Shown: in pieces, positions 49,035 through 58,103 of the stretch
How the letters are laid out: each line of letters starts with the position of its first letter
Position numbering within the stretch: the stretch's first letter is position 1
DNA from: Levilactobacillus namurensis DSM 19117
GTDB lineage: Bacteria > Bacillota > Bacilli > Lactobacillales > Lactobacillaceae
Assembly: GCF_001434785.1 (NCBI RefSeq)
Contig: NZ_AZDT01000042.1
Coordinates: forward strand, 41,904-105,903
Reading direction: 5' to 3'
DNA length: 64,000 bases
Position numbers and translations under genes: made by a program
Notes under the pieces: generated by a model
Told to the model about the DNA's origin: nothing
What the model saw: only the letters and a program-made list of their open reading frames with translations
Database searches by the model: none

Positions 49035-50483
49035 TTAGGCTTTATACCACTGATAAAGTCGTTCTGCTTGCTTGGCGCTGATGTAGCGTAGCGTGATCTC
49101 TTGGTTGTGATTACCATGGCGGACGTTGACGGTCAGGTGGGCGAGTTGGCGCTTTTGCATCCAGACCGACCAAGTGACCCGGAGGGATTGAATCTGAGCC
49201 TTACGGACGAAGAACGTCTCCCGGGTCCAAAAGTGGCCTGTCTGGAGAACCAGCAACTGGTGCGTCAACAGGCTGCCGGCCGTGTTACGAGCGGCGTATT
49301 GCCCCTGCAAGATGGCGAGGGGGATCAATAGCGCGCTGAGCCAGCCCCAGGGTTGCCAGAGCCACCCCACGATCAGAACGGGTAAGATCACGACTAGGAC
49401 GGCGTTGCGGCTGAGCAGCCAGCGAGCCGGGCGGGGCACGATGAGCTGGGTCAGGCGCGGCGCCATCGGGGGAGTCCAGTCAATGAACGGGTTGAGGGTG
49501 GTGTAGAGGCGACTTTGAACGATGGCTGGCAGGATGACCAAGTCGTCGTTGTCGTCATCGGTTGCTGCCTTGGAGGCCAGCAAGATTTGGACCGTTTGGA
49601 GGTGAAGCCATTGGCGCAGGATGGTTTGTTTGCACCGAACGGCTTGGACCCGGGCCAGCGGCGCCGTGATGGTGTTGCGCTGGAAGAGCCCCTTGGCGAC
49701 CTGCAACTGACTGCTGGTCCGGGTGAGGGTGAAGTGGTAGTAGCGAATCAGGATCCAGGCAAAGGCTCCCAGCCAGGCCACTAGTAGGACCAGAATGGCG
49801 CCGCCGATGAGCAACGGAACAGCCCAGTGAGTAGCATCATTGATTAACGAGTCGGTCCACTGATGCGGTAACTTGCCGTAAAGGGTCAACAGGACCAGGG
49901 CCAGCGGGATGATGCCGGTCCCGGTCAGGGCGAACAGGACCATGCTGTGGGGGTTGGTGACGTAACGTTGGCGGATGTCTGGTAAGTCCGGGGCAGCTGT
50001 TTCCGGCGCAGTTTGCGCAGTCGCGGGAGCCGAATCAGGCGTCAGCGGGAGATCGAAACGGTACGCGTTGAGGGTGTCGGCGACGGTGGTGGGAACCGCC
50101 GGTAGCTTGACTTCCGGTTCATCGTCTTGATGGCTAGCCGTTTCAATCTGGACGGTCTCGAGGTGGAACGGCCGAAGGTAGAACCATTGTTTTCGCTGGA
50201 CGGTCTGAATCCGGGAATAGGGGATGTGCTGGTGGTGCCGGATAAAGATACCGGAGTTGACCACTACGGCGGTGGGTTCGATCAGGTAGGTTAGAGTCAG
50301 CCATTGTAGCAGGGGCCAGACCAGCAGCCAGACCACCAGGGCAAGCACCATGGTGAGGCGCCAGAACGCCGAGAGGTTGCCCCACTGCCAGAGGGCCAGT
50401 AGGATGAGAAACCAGTAGTCTTTGAGTTGTTTAGCAGTGTGTTGGAGATACCCCAAGGGGTGCGTGTGCTTAGGCTGGGTCAT
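49035..50483 (-). CDS. Bacterial PH-domain membrane protein (YdbT-like)
   Basis: A 482-residue protein with three bacterial PH (bPH2) domains, each behind a pair of helices (about 20-60, 175-240, 350-385). Repeated stretches such as IPYSRIQTVQRKQWF, APLARVQAVRCKQTILRQWL and VRKAQIQSLRVTWSVW mark the PH units. Family function is uncertain; Bacillus YdbS/YdbT affect sensitivity to a lantibiotic-type agent. It overlaps the upstream ydbS-like gene by 14 bases, so they are translationally coupled and probably form a complex. Confidence 0.88.
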   Translation of the reverse strand: MTQPKHTHPLGYLQHTAKQLKDYWFLILLALWQWGNLSAFWRLTMVLALVVWLLVWPLLQWLTLTYLIEPTAVVVNSGIFIRHHQHIPYSRIQTVQRKQWFYLRPFHLETVQIETASHQDDEPEVKLPAVPTTVADTLNAYRFDLPLTPDSAPATAQTAPETAAPDLPDIRQRYVTNPHSMVLFALTGTGIIPLALVLLTLYGKLPHQWTDSLINDATHWAVPLLIGGAILVLLVAWLGAFAWILIRYYHFTLTRTSSQLQVAKGLFQRNTITAPLARVQAVRCKQTILRQWLHLQTVQILLASKAATDDDNDDLVILPAIVQSRLYTTLNPFIDWTPPMAPRLTQLIVPRPARWLLSRNAVLVVILPVLIVGWLWQPWGWLSALLIPLAILQGQYAARNTAGSLLTHQLLVLQTGHFWTRETFFVRKAQIQSLRVTWSVWMQKRQLAHLTVNVRHGNHNQEITLRYISAKQAERLYQWYKA

Positions 50484-50943
50484 GGCGCGCCTCCTGAGCC
50501 AGCTGCATGATTTGGTCCCGCAGCTGCTCGGCCACGGGTAACTCGAGGCCTTCGATGGTGTGGCTGGTCGCAGCCGTGGCGACCGTGACCTGCGTCAGGT
50601 GTTGCCACTGGAGTAGGGGCCCGGCGTTTAGCGTGACGTTTTGGACCCGGGCAATCGGGATGGCCAGGCGCTTCTTGAAGAGCCAACCAGACTGCATCTC
50701 CACAGCTGTTGGGGTGATCTGGTAGCGGCTGAAGCGGTAGCGGTAAGGAATCAGAGCGAATTCAATAACGGGTTCGATGACCGTCAGGATGGCTCCGAGA
50801 ACGGCTAACCAAGGGGTCCAGTGCCAGAATTGGTGGGCTAGCCAGAGCAACCCCGTGATCACTAAGAGGGCCAGTAGGCTGCCTAGGGCACTGTACCCCC
50901 AGATACGTTTAATGCGCGGTGGTAAGGATTTGGTGGTGTGCAT
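50470..50943 (-). CDS. Bacterial PH-domain protein (YdbS-like)
   Basis: A 157-residue protein with two N-terminal helices (about 15-60) and one bPH2 domain (RFSRYQITPTAVEMQSGW; IPIARVQNVTLNAGPLLQW). First gene of the two-gene PH operon. Start ATG follows GGAGAGGAGC on the minus strand. Membrane-envelope role by family only. Confidence 0.88.
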   Translation of the reverse strand: MHTTKSLPPRIKRIWGYSALGSLLALLVITGLLWLAHQFWHWTPWLAVLGAILTVIEPVIEFALIPYRYRFSRYQITPTAVEMQSGWLFKKRLAIPIARVQNVTLNAGPLLQWQHLTQVTVATAATSHTIEGLELPVAEQLRDQIMQLAQEARHDPA

Positions 50944-51098
50944 GACTGATCTTGCTCCTCTCCTGAATAGTTTAAGTGTAGCAAGCTAGCGGGTCCTTGA
51001 CAACTAAGGGACTGATACGAAAAAGCTAAAAATTCGCCAGTGGCCAGAAATGAGGGACGTATAACGTTTAACGGAAAACGCTGTCAAGGAAATGAGGA

Positions 51099-51127
51099 TT
51101 GACGACCAGCTAGGGAGTCCGTATAAT
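51099..51127 (+). promoter_or_regulatory. Promoter of PyrR-regulated operon
   Basis: -35 TTGACG (51099-51104), 17-base spacer, -10 TATAAT (51122-51127). Start site near 51134, followed directly by the PyrR-type leader. Confidence 0.85.
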
Positions 51128-51148
51128 ACGTTCTAACAACCAAATAGT

Positions 51149-51250
51149 CCTTTTAAATTAGTCCCGTGAGACTAACAAAGGTACGGTAGAAGCTGGAAAT
51201 TTTTCTGGCGGCTAGCGGCCGACATTCTTGCGGAATTCGGCCGCTTTTTT
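51149..51250 (+). promoter_or_regulatory. PyrR-binding RNA attenuator
   Basis: A hairpin CCTTT...TTAGTC-CCGTGA-GACTAA...AAAGG (51149-51181) matches the PyrR anti-antiterminator (consensus ARUCCNGNGAGRYU; here AGTCCCGTGAGACT). A strong intrinsic terminator, AGCGGCCGA/TCGGCCGCT plus T6, follows at 51214-51250. PyrR with UMP would favour termination, so the downstream nucleobase genes are off when pyrimidines are plentiful. The pyrR gene is not in this window. Confidence 0.85.
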
Positions 51251-51294
51251 CGTGGCTAGCTGGTTGAAACTCAAAACTTTGGAGGCATTTTTTC

Positions 51295-51735
51295 ATGGCA
51301 CAAATCTACGTTGCAAGTCCGTTCTTTAGTCCCGAGCAAGTCGACCGGGTGACCCGGTTGGAACAAGCCCTGACCGCCAACCCGACGGTCAAAGACTTCT
51401 ACTCTCCGCGGTTACATCAGGACGCCCAGGCTGAACAGTTCACCAAGGAATGGGCGACGGAGATCTACCACCGGGACATGACGCAAATTGCTGCGGCTGA
51501 CGTCATCGTGACGGTCTTGGACTTCGAAGCGCAGAACATTGATTCCGGGACCGCTTACGAATTAGGGGTCGCCACGATGCGCGACATGCCGATCCTGGCT
51601 TTGCAGGAGAAGGCGGAGGGCGTCAACTTGATGGTGACCGAAAGCCTCCATTACTACACCAAGCAGGTCGCGGATTTCGCGACGTATGATTTTAACACCT
51701 TGCCACAAGGCGATTTTGTTGGGGAAATCTTGTAA
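51295..51735 (+). CDS. Nucleoside 2-deoxyribosyltransferase
   Basis: A 146-residue enzyme that swaps bases between 2'-deoxynucleosides. Features are the N-terminal IYVASPFFSPEQ, FYSPRLHQ, the acidic VTVLDFEAQNIDSGTAYELGVA motif with the catalytic Glu in AYELG, and NLMVTESLHYY near the C-terminus. Typical lactobacillal NDT length. Start follows TTGGAGGCA. It is co-transcribed with a nucleobase permease (31 bases apart) under PyrR-type control, pointing to pyrimidine salvage. Confidence 0.93.
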   Translation: MAQIYVASPFFSPEQVDRVTRLEQALTANPTVKDFYSPRLHQDAQAEQFTKEWATEIYHRDMTQIAAADVIVTVLDFEAQNIDSGTAYELGVATMRDMPILALQEKAEGVNLMVTESLHYYTKQVADFATYDFNTLPQGDFVGEIL

Positions 51736-51766
51736 CGGATTGACAACTTAAGAAAGGTGAATCAGC

Positions 51767-53182
51767 ATGGCACAAGAGGTAAAAGCAACGACAGCGAAAC
51801 CAACGGCGACAACGTTTGGCCACGTCGAGTCGATTCCGCGTAAGAATCGGCGCATGACGAACTGGGATTTATTTGCGACTTGGATTGGGGCCAACGCCAA
51901 TAACGGGACCTGGTACATCGGGGGTGTGATTGCGGCTTGCGGGCTAGTCACCGCGTCGACGACCTTGATTATCGTGGGCTTGGTGTCGTACCTCTTATTG
52001 GCGTTAGCCAGTGAAATGGGTTACCGGACGGGGTTGCCTGCCATGGCGCTGACCCGGGCATCGTTTGGGTTGCGCGGGAGTTTTATTCCGTCGATCATCA
52101 ACGTGGTGCAGTTCATTGGCTGGGCGGCCGTGAACACGTTTATCGCCGCAACGTCCATCAGCTACATCTTTGGGGAACTCTTTGGCTGGCCCGTTTACGG
52201 GAAAGCGGGCGGTAACTTCGGGTTGATCATCGGAATCGTCATTATGAGTGTCTTGCATTTATTGAGTATTTCGCTAGGGGAACGCTCCGTGCGGTTGATC
52301 GAACGGATTGGAATCGTCCTGGTGGTCATCTTCGTGGTCTGGGAATCCGTCGTGGTCTTCCGGATGGTCTCGTTCAGGGATATCCTGACTTGGCAGCCGC
52401 CCCACAACTTACGGATGTCTTCCGGCGTTGCGGCCGACACCTTAGCCGCTTTCAACTTGGCTTGGGTCACGGCGGCCTCGGACTTCAGTCGCTTCACGGC
52501 GAAGAAGTCAGCGGCGACGACCTTCAGTTTCTTGGGTGCGAACTTCGGTTTATTCTGGTTCGCCTTTATCGGCCTGTTCGCCACGATTGGTACGGCGGTC
52601 ACGCTGAACCACTTCGACCCGAACAACTCTGACCCTAGTACGGTAGCGGCGAAGTTGGGTCTGGGCGTCTTGGCCCTCTTGGTCATCGTCTTGACCAGTA
52701 CTACGGCTAACGCGGTCAACCTGATGTCGGCCGGGTCGGCGCTGACGAACATGGTCCACCAGCTGTCGCTAAACGTCAGTCTCTGGATCGTGACTTTAGT
52801 CGCAGCGGCGGTCACCTTCATTCCGGTCTACCTGGCCAGCTTCTTGGACGTCTTCGAGGCGTTCTTGGATGGTATCGGGATGTTCCTGGGACCCGAGATT
52901 GCGGTCTTCTTGGTCGACTACTTCTTCTTGAAAGGGAAGCAGTACCGGTTGGCCGAATTCACCAAGGTTCGCGGGGCTTACTGGTACACCCGGGGGATCA
53001 ACTGGGTTGCCGTGGCCAGCTGGCTCTTGGGAGTCGTGGCGTACTGGGGATTGAAGCAGGTCACGGTCATCTCGACCACGATTGGCGCGACGTTTATCGC
53101 GATGATCATTACGGCGGTCATCTACGGCCTGGGGATGCGCTTGACGCACCCGACAGCTGCGCCGGTAGAAAATAAGGATTAG
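51767..53182 (+). CDS. NCS1-family cytosine/purine permease
   Basis: A 471-residue permease with 12 helices of the NCS1 (CodB/Fui) family. Marks are NWDLFATWIGANANNGTWY near the N-terminus, MALTRASFGLRGSFIPSIINVVQFIGWAAVNT and FNLAWVTAASDFSRF. It lies in an operon with NDT behind a PyrR leader, so a pyrimidine base (cytosine or uracil) is the likely cargo, by inference. Start ATG follows AAGAAAGGTG. Confidence 0.92.
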   Translation: MAQEVKATTAKPTATTFGHVESIPRKNRRMTNWDLFATWIGANANNGTWYIGGVIAACGLVTASTTLIIVGLVSYLLLALASEMGYRTGLPAMALTRASFGLRGSFIPSIINVVQFIGWAAVNTFIAATSISYIFGELFGWPVYGKAGGNFGLIIGIVIMSVLHLLSISLGERSVRLIERIGIVLVVIFVVWESVVVFRMVSFRDILTWQPPHNLRMSSGVAADTLAAFNLAWVTAASDFSRFTAKKSAATTFSFLGANFGLFWFAFIGLFATIGTAVTLNHFDPNNSDPSTVAAKLGLGVLALLVIVLTSTTANAVNLMSAGSALTNMVHQLSLNVSLWIVTLVAAAVTFIPVYLASFLDVFEAFLDGIGMFLGPEIAVFLVDYFFLKGKQYRLAEFTKVRGAYWYTRGINWVAVASWLLGVVAYWGLKQVTVISTTIGATFIAMIITAVIYGLGMRLTHPTAAPVENKD

Positions 53183-53389
53183 GGCTGGTCTTAAACCAGA
53201 ATGGTTGTGGCAGAGGTCCTTGGAGTTTCTGGTTATCAATTAGGTTTCAAACCGTTTCTAAAACAGATCACGGCTAATTACGATAATGTTCACGACTGGG
53301 ACCACGCATCCTATCGGCGAGTATCTGGTGGTTACCGGGGTCTGAAGACATGACGTTGCCTGTGAGGGCAAACTTAAACCGTGATGCCG

Positions 53390-53435
53390 AACAGCCTGAC
53401 TCCCGCTTCCTTGCGCGGGGATCAGGCTGTTTTTA
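53390..53435 (+). terminator. Terminator downstream of NCS1 permease gene
   Basis: AACAGCCTGA...TCCCGC-TTCCTT-GCGCGGGG...ATCAGGCTGTTTTT. About 210 bases after the stop, so the mRNA has a long 3' tail. Confidence 0.8.
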
Positions 53436-53521
53436 GATATTGTTCAGGTCAGTGGCTTACCGGGTGGCTACGTTCTCGTACGGGGGATGGCCAGCATGAG
53501 TGCCGGGCATTTGTTGAAATC

Positions 53522-53571
53522 AAAAGAACCGTCTGTCACCGGGAAAGTTCCAGGTGACAGACGGTTCTTTT
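53522..53571. terminator. Bidirectional terminator of PNAG operon
   Basis: Perfect AAAAGAACCGTCTGTCACC / GGTGACAGACGGTTCTTTT. Confidence 0.9.
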
Positions 53572-53621
53572 ACCATAGTTTGATGACCATTAACGTGAGT
53601 TCTAGAATTCGCCCCGGTCGG

Positions 53622-54518
53622 TTACGAATCGGACGACTGAAACCAGTGCGCGATGGACGGCCAACTCTCGTGGTTGACGATGACCCGCGGTGTTTCGTTG
53701 AGGTCGGTGTCGTCGGTGACTAGTCCCGTATCGAGGGTGGCCACCCAGGCTAGCTTTTGCTGGGCCAGGAATCGGTTGATCTGGTCCGTCCCGGCGCCGT
53801 ATGGAAAGGCAAACGAGTTGGCCCGGACGCCCGTGTGCCGCACCAAGTCCCGCTTAGACTGGGCGAAGTCCCGTTGGAACTTGCCGTAGAAGTGGGGTTG
53901 CATGAATACGGGTTGCATGTGGGCGTTCAAGTGGTGCATGTCGTGGGTGTGTAGGCCCAGTTCCATCCGACCGTGAGTGGTCTTCCGAGCGGCGTTGATC
54001 TGTGACCAGGTCGCCAGCTGGGTACCTTCCCGGTATTCACCGGTATTCCCCGTAATGATGAAGGCAGTGAAGGGGAACTTATAGCGGTTCATCACGGGAA
54101 CGGCGTGGTCGATCACGGTCCGGTCGATGTCGTCAAAGCTCAAAACGGCGTATTTGCCGCGAATAGGCTGGTGATGGTGGACCATCCGCGCCATCTGGTC
54201 TGAAGTAATGACCTTGACGTGGTGGTCGTGTAAGTATTTCATCTGTTGGGCGAACTGGTCAGCTGGGACGTTGAATTCGTGCAACTGAGAGTTCGGGGAT
54301 AGGTCGCGAATGATCTTGGTCGGGACGTTATCGTCCAGAATCCGGTGGTAACACAGGACCATGATACCGTTGCGCATCTGCTGGTAGGTCTTGGGTAGCG
54401 CGTAACTCTCGCGCATGGCGGACTCTTGAACGGCCTGTTTGCGGACCGTCCAGCCGACCCCGACGATGACCGCTAAGACCGCGGTCAGCAACAAGTTCCG
54501 ACGTAAGCGGTGGCTCAT
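53622..54518 (-). CDS. Polysaccharide deacetylase (PgaB/IcaB-like)
   Basis: A 298-residue extracellular NodB-fold deacetylase with an N-terminal membrane anchor (about 9-27). Motifs are MVLCYHRILDDN, the metal-binding SFDDID (variant of TFDDG) and HTHDMHHL (the HxxxH His pair). Together with the two upstream genes it forms an operon for poly-beta-1,6-N-acetylglucosamine; the enzyme would partly deacetylate the polymer. It overlaps the previous gene by four bases (ATGA). Confidence 0.9.
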   Translation of the reverse strand: MSHRLRRNLLLTAVLAVIVGVGWTVRKQAVQESAMRESYALPKTYQQMRNGIMVLCYHRILDDNVPTKIIRDLSPNSQLHEFNVPADQFAQQMKYLHDHHVKVITSDQMARMVHHHQPIRGKYAVLSFDDIDRTVIDHAVPVMNRYKFPFTAFIITGNTGEYREGTQLATWSQINAARKTTHGRMELGLHTHDMHHLNAHMQPVFMQPHFYGKFQRDFAQSKRDLVRHTGVRANSFAFPYGAGTDQINRFLAQQKLAWVATLDTGLVTDDTDLNETPRVIVNHESWPSIAHWFQSSDS

Positions 54519-54817
54519 GAGCGACCTCCCTTATCATGACTGAGGCGGTACCAGCGCCAGCCACAATAGACTGGGGTCAGGATGATTAACCACCCGATAA
54601 AGACTAACAATTGATTATCGCCGTGGACCTTGAGGTTGAACAAGAGGTAGAGACTGACTAGTGAATCACTGTACCAGCCCAGACTGAACCCGATGTTGGC
54701 TAAGACCACTAAAGCGATGAATCCCCATAATACCACGAGGACTAGGCCCCGAGTACTCCGACTACGCCAGCTGGTCTGCCGGCGAATGATTGGTGCAAAT
54801 TTCTCCCGTTTTTGCAC
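54515..54817 (-). CDS. PgaD/IcaD-like small membrane protein
   Basis: A 100-residue protein with two helices (about 24-46 and 68-86) and basic ends, placed between the synthase and the deacetylase genes. Size, topology and position match the small partner of the PNAG synthase (PgaD in Gram-negatives, IcaD in staphylococci), although sequence conservation is too low to be sure. Three bases follow the synthase stop before its start; it overlaps the deacetylase gene by four. Confidence 0.7.
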   Translation of the reverse strand: MQKREKFAPIIRRQTSWRSRSTRGLVLVVLWGFIALVVLANIGFSLGWYSDSLVSLYLLFNLKVHGDNQLLVFIGWLIILTPVYCGWRWYRLSHDKGGRS

Positions 54818-54820
54818 GAT

Positions 54821-56047
54821 TTATAACCCCCGATCTGGACTCCGCCAAGTCCCGGTTCGCTGCGGGTTGACCAGGTAAGAGCCGATGGCCAGCAGGCAGC
54901 TCACCAGGTTGATGAGCCAGTAATACAAAACGTAAATTGGAACGAGCAGTAGTTCCGGCCCCTTAAGCTGGGCGGTGTATTGGGATGCGAAGAACCCAAT
55001 GGTGAACTGGATGCCGTTTAGGATAAACATCAGAACCAACAGGTTACCATCTAACGATAGGCTGTGCAAGAACAGAAGTTGAAATCCGTAGGCTAACATT
55101 CCAAAAGCGGTCAGTGTGGCCCAGATGTTACTGATAACGGACTCCGCGAGCAGCCACCGTTGGCCGATGGGGGCCGTGAACAGCCCGCGCCAGTTGGTGA
55201 CCAGGACTTCTAAGCCGCCCCGGGCCCAGCGTTGCCGTTGTTTGATCAGCCCCCGCATCCGCTCGGGCACCAGAATCCAGCAGATGGCTTGTGGTTCGTA
55301 GGCCACGCGCCAGTGGTGCCGGTACAGACGCCAGGTAATGTCGATGTCTTCAGTCAAGACGTCCGGGTTCCACCCACCCACGGCGTCTAAGGCTTCGCGG
55401 CGAAACGCCACCAGGACCCCGGAGACCGTGGTGATGTTGCCGGTCAGGTAGGATTGGGCCTTCTTGATCAGGTCAATCACGGCCACGTATTCCAGTAACT
55501 GCAAGCGCCCCAGTAGACTGGTGCGATTCCGTACCACGGGCTTCCCCGTAACTGCCCCGTAGCGTGGATTTTCGGCGAGCGTCGTTACCAATTGACTGAC
55601 GGCATCGGGCGCCAGGAGTGAATCGGCGTCGATGGCCATTAAGTAATCCCCCTGGGCGACTTGATACCCCTGATTTAAGGCGTTGGCCTTTCCTTGGTTG
55701 ACGGGCAACGCAACGATGGTTAGGGCTAACGTTGCTGCCCAGTGCTTTTTCAGGCGCTGCATCATAGCTAAGGTAGCGTCCGTACTGGCGTCATCGATGA
55801 GGATGACTTCGTAGTGCGGGTAGTCCAGCTTGGCCAGTGAGTAGACGGCCGACTCCAGTGTTGCGGTCTCGTTATGTGCCGGGACCAAGATGGAGACGAA
55901 CGGGGCCGTCTGTGGTGTTAGACGGACTCGCCGCTGACGCTGTTGGCGCCGGAAAAGGCCGAAAAATAAACTACCCGTGATCCAGATAACGGATACGAAG
56001 ATTGGGTAGCCGATGACGAAAAAAGTATTTAAATTGCTAAGCCACAT
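54821..56047 (-). CDS. PNAG synthase, GT2 glycosyltransferase (PgaC/IcaA-like)
   Basis: A 408-residue processive membrane glycosyltransferase that polymerises UDP-GlcNAc. The start at 56047 follows GGGGGAGAG; a longer frame upstream lacks a site and would place the first helix internally. Helices lie at about 8-31 and in the C-terminal third (about 290-400). GT2 motifs are VSILVPAHNE, VILIDDASTD (D85, D86), AIDADS (D140, D142), LTEDIDITWR (E233, D234) and QRQRW (270-274), the set expected for a hyaluronan/chitin/PNAG-type synthase. First gene of a three-gene operon with PgaD- and PgaB-like partners. Confidence 0.92.
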   Translation of the reverse strand: MWLSNLNTFFVIGYPIFVSVIWITGSLFFGLFRRQQRQRRVRLTPQTAPFVSILVPAHNETATLESAVYSLAKLDYPHYEVILIDDASTDATLAMMQRLKKHWAATLALTIVALPVNQGKANALNQGYQVAQGDYLMAIDADSLLAPDAVSQLVTTLAENPRYGAVTGKPVVRNRTSLLGRLQLLEYVAVIDLIKKAQSYLTGNITTVSGVLVAFRREALDAVGGWNPDVLTEDIDITWRLYRHHWRVAYEPQAICWILVPERMRGLIKQRQRWARGGLEVLVTNWRGLFTAPIGQRWLLAESVISNIWATLTAFGMLAYGFQLLFLHSLSLDGNLLVLMFILNGIQFTIGFFASQYTAQLKGPELLLVPIYVLYYWLINLVSCLLAIGSYLVNPQRTGTWRSPDRGL

Positions 56048-56282
56048 AGTATGTCTCTCTCCCCCTACTTGAATGTTAAATGTCGATAGTCTCAACCAGT
56101 CCGGCATAGAGCATAGCATGGAAAACGCTTCGCAAAATGCGGTCCGCAAAAATAATAAGAAAAACGTAAACTTTTGCACACGAACGGTTTTCGGGGTGGG
56201 TACGTTGTTGAGTAACTAGACGGTCGGATTTGGAAATGACGTGTTAAAATAGGTATAGAAAAACGCATAGGAAGGTGATTGA

Positions 56283-56525
56283 ATGGTCCAAAAGGTTGAA
56301 ACGTTACCACTAGTTGGACGGTTAGCAGCAGGCAAACGGGTGACATTGATTTTGAATGACGGCCGAGAAGTCCATGTGGCACCGGAAATCGTCGCAGGAC
56401 GATTGACCGGCAATTACCTGAGTAGCGTCTTACCGTCTATTCGGTATGATGATCCACGAATCGTTTTGAAGGAGACGTTGACGGCGTTGGATGTCCAACA
56501 CGCCACGGTCACGGACGTCGCCTAA
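56283..56525 (+). CDS. Small hypothetical protein
   Basis: An 80-residue soluble protein with a likely small beta-rich fold (LVGRLAAGKRVTLILNDGREVHVAPEIVAGRLTG as alternating strands) and a short helix end. A strong ribosome-binding site (AGGAAGGTGATTG) supports it. Divergent from the PNAG operon and upstream of the Mga-like regulator, with a hairpin between. Family not recognised. Confidence 0.7.
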   Translation: MVQKVETLPLVGRLAAGKRVTLILNDGREVHVAPEIVAGRLTGNYLSSVLPSIRYDDPRIVLKETLTALDVQHATVTDVA

Positions 56526-56542
56526 ACGCGTGGAGACTGTGT

Positions 56543-56570
56543 CAGCCCTCGGCCCGGTGGCCGGGGGCTG
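56543..56570 (+). other. GC-rich hairpin between small gene and mga-like gene
   Basis: AGCCCTCGGCC-CGGT-GGCCGGGGGCT forms a very stable stem but has no T-run; it could limit read-through or hold the 3' end of the short transcript. Confidence 0.5.
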
Positions 56571-56597
56571 TCTAATTATCACGGGGGAGTGAGTCAT

Positions 56598-58064
56598 GTG
56601 AAGATTGATTTTGCGATGTTAACGCCTAAGGCGACGCGCAAGATTCGGTTATTAACCTTTATTAATGATCAGGGGGGCCATTTTAACCTGGCTGATTTTG
56701 CGACCGATACGTCGGAAAGCTATTCGCAGGCCTACCATGTGCTGTTGAACCTGCGGGCGGACCTGCTAGAACTAGCGCCAGCTACCAAGCTGACCAAGGA
56801 CCACTTGGAGACGGACGTGACGCCGGATGCGTATCGGCACTGGCTGTACGTGAACAGCATTCCGTATCAGGCGATTCTGACCACGTTGGCGTACCCGGAA
56901 AAACGGGCCCAAGACGTCTGTGCCCAACACCAGATTAGTCTCTCGACGTTCAACCGGCGGATGCGGCCGATGCGTGAACAGTTGGCCCAGTATCAGCTGG
57001 AGTTAACCACGAATCCGTTGCAGTTGACGGGCAATGAAGCGCTGATTCAGCTGCTGTATCTGACCCTGTTTACCACGACGATGACCACGTTGGCGGAGTT
57101 GCCGAAGGTGCCATTGCAGTACCGGCCGTTAGCCACGGCGATTCGGACCACCTATACGGGAAGTCAGCTCTACTGTGATTCGCCGGGTTTGGCACAGCAC
57201 CGGAAATTGTTGATTACGATTTCGTTGTTGCGGTTGGCGCAAGGGCACCGATACGCACCGTTGCGGTTACCCCTGGCGCACCTCACGGATTTACGTGAGT
57301 TGGCCCGTAACTTCCAGCTTCAACTGGGAGACTCGCCTAAGAAGGTGCTGACGCAATTGGCGACGCTGGATTACTTGCTGACCAGTTCGCCGTACTTTGT
57401 TCGGGCGTTGCGGCCGGATAGCTTGAAACGCCTGTACCGCGGGTTGCAACAACGGGTCGGGGACTACCAGTTGGCCCCCGGAGTTGTTGAATTAACGGAT
57501 TATGCTGAGGGGCGTAACTGGTTTGCCAACTGGTTATTCGCCTTATGTCAGTTTATGATGCTGTTCCGCGTGGACCCGTTATTGCGGCCCGAAATTACGA
57601 CGCTGTACCGGGCGACCAAGGAATCCACGGCCGCCGCGGCCGCACTGACGACCAGTATGGCACGGCTCTACCCGCAGTTGATTACCAGCAGTGACTTGCG
57701 GTTGGTGCAGGGGTACCTGAGCAAGTACACTAACGGATTGAACCTGACGGCGGCTAAAGTTGAGATCCTGGTCTCCTACGACATGGTCGGGGTCACCACG
57801 GACGTCTTTAACCGGTTGTTGGGGGGCATCGTGCACCTGCAGATCCTGTGTGACCAGTTGTCCATCGACCCGCAGCGCCGGGCGAACTACCTGGTGATCT
57901 ACGGGGTGGACGACTTGGCGTACCAGTTCGCCCAGGAGCACCACCTGGAGACGTTCCATTGGATTAAGGAATTGGAGTACGGTGAGAACCTGGACCGGCT
58001 GATCAAGACGCTACGGCATCATGACTTATCCCTCTTTGCGCTGGATTTTCAACATTCCGACTAA
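56598..58064 (+). CDS. Mga/AtxA-like HTH regulator
   Basis: A 488-residue regulator of the Mga/PRD group: an N-terminal HTH (about 12-65; NLADFATDTSESYSQAYHVLLNL), a second Mga-type HTH (about 100-150; ICxQHQISLSTFNRRM-like, reading AQHQISLSTFNRRM), then long helical PRD-like domains and an EIIB-like C-terminus. I prefer GTG at 56598 because GGGGGAG ends eight bases earlier; the GTG at 56589 overlaps it. Such regulators control surface and virulence-type genes in streptococci; target here unknown, though the PNAG operon and mntH are close. Confidence 0.8.
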   Translation: MKIDFAMLTPKATRKIRLLTFINDQGGHFNLADFATDTSESYSQAYHVLLNLRADLLELAPATKLTKDHLETDVTPDAYRHWLYVNSIPYQAILTTLAYPEKRAQDVCAQHQISLSTFNRRMRPMREQLAQYQLELTTNPLQLTGNEALIQLLYLTLFTTTMTTLAELPKVPLQYRPLATAIRTTYTGSQLYCDSPGLAQHRKLLITISLLRLAQGHRYAPLRLPLAHLTDLRELARNFQLQLGDSPKKVLTQLATLDYLLTSSPYFVRALRPDSLKRLYRGLQQRVGDYQLAPGVVELTDYAEGRNWFANWLFALCQFMMLFRVDPLLRPEITTLYRATKESTAAAAALTTSMARLYPQLITSSDLRLVQGYLSKYTNGLNLTAAKVEILVSYDMVGVTTDVFNRLLGGIVHLQILCDQLSIDPQRRANYLVIYGVDDLAYQFAQEHHLETFHWIKELEYGENLDRLIKTLRHHDLSLFALDFQHSD

Positions 58065-58103
58065 GATTCAGGCTACGTCATCGGGGATGGCGTAGTATAC
58101 TAG

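Larger units (their letters stand above)
53183..53621. other. Convergent intergenic region with two terminators
   Basis: Carries two terminators (53390-53435 and 53522-53571). At 53453-53472 the sequence GGCTTACCGGGTGGC resembles the 5' end of the structured repeat family and may be a remnant. No ORF is convincing. Confidence 0.45.

Noticed and set aside
53453..53472. Further copy of the structured repeat (GGCTTACCGGGTGGC)
   Set aside because: Only about 15 bases resemble the 5' end and no partner arm follows, so it is too short to count.
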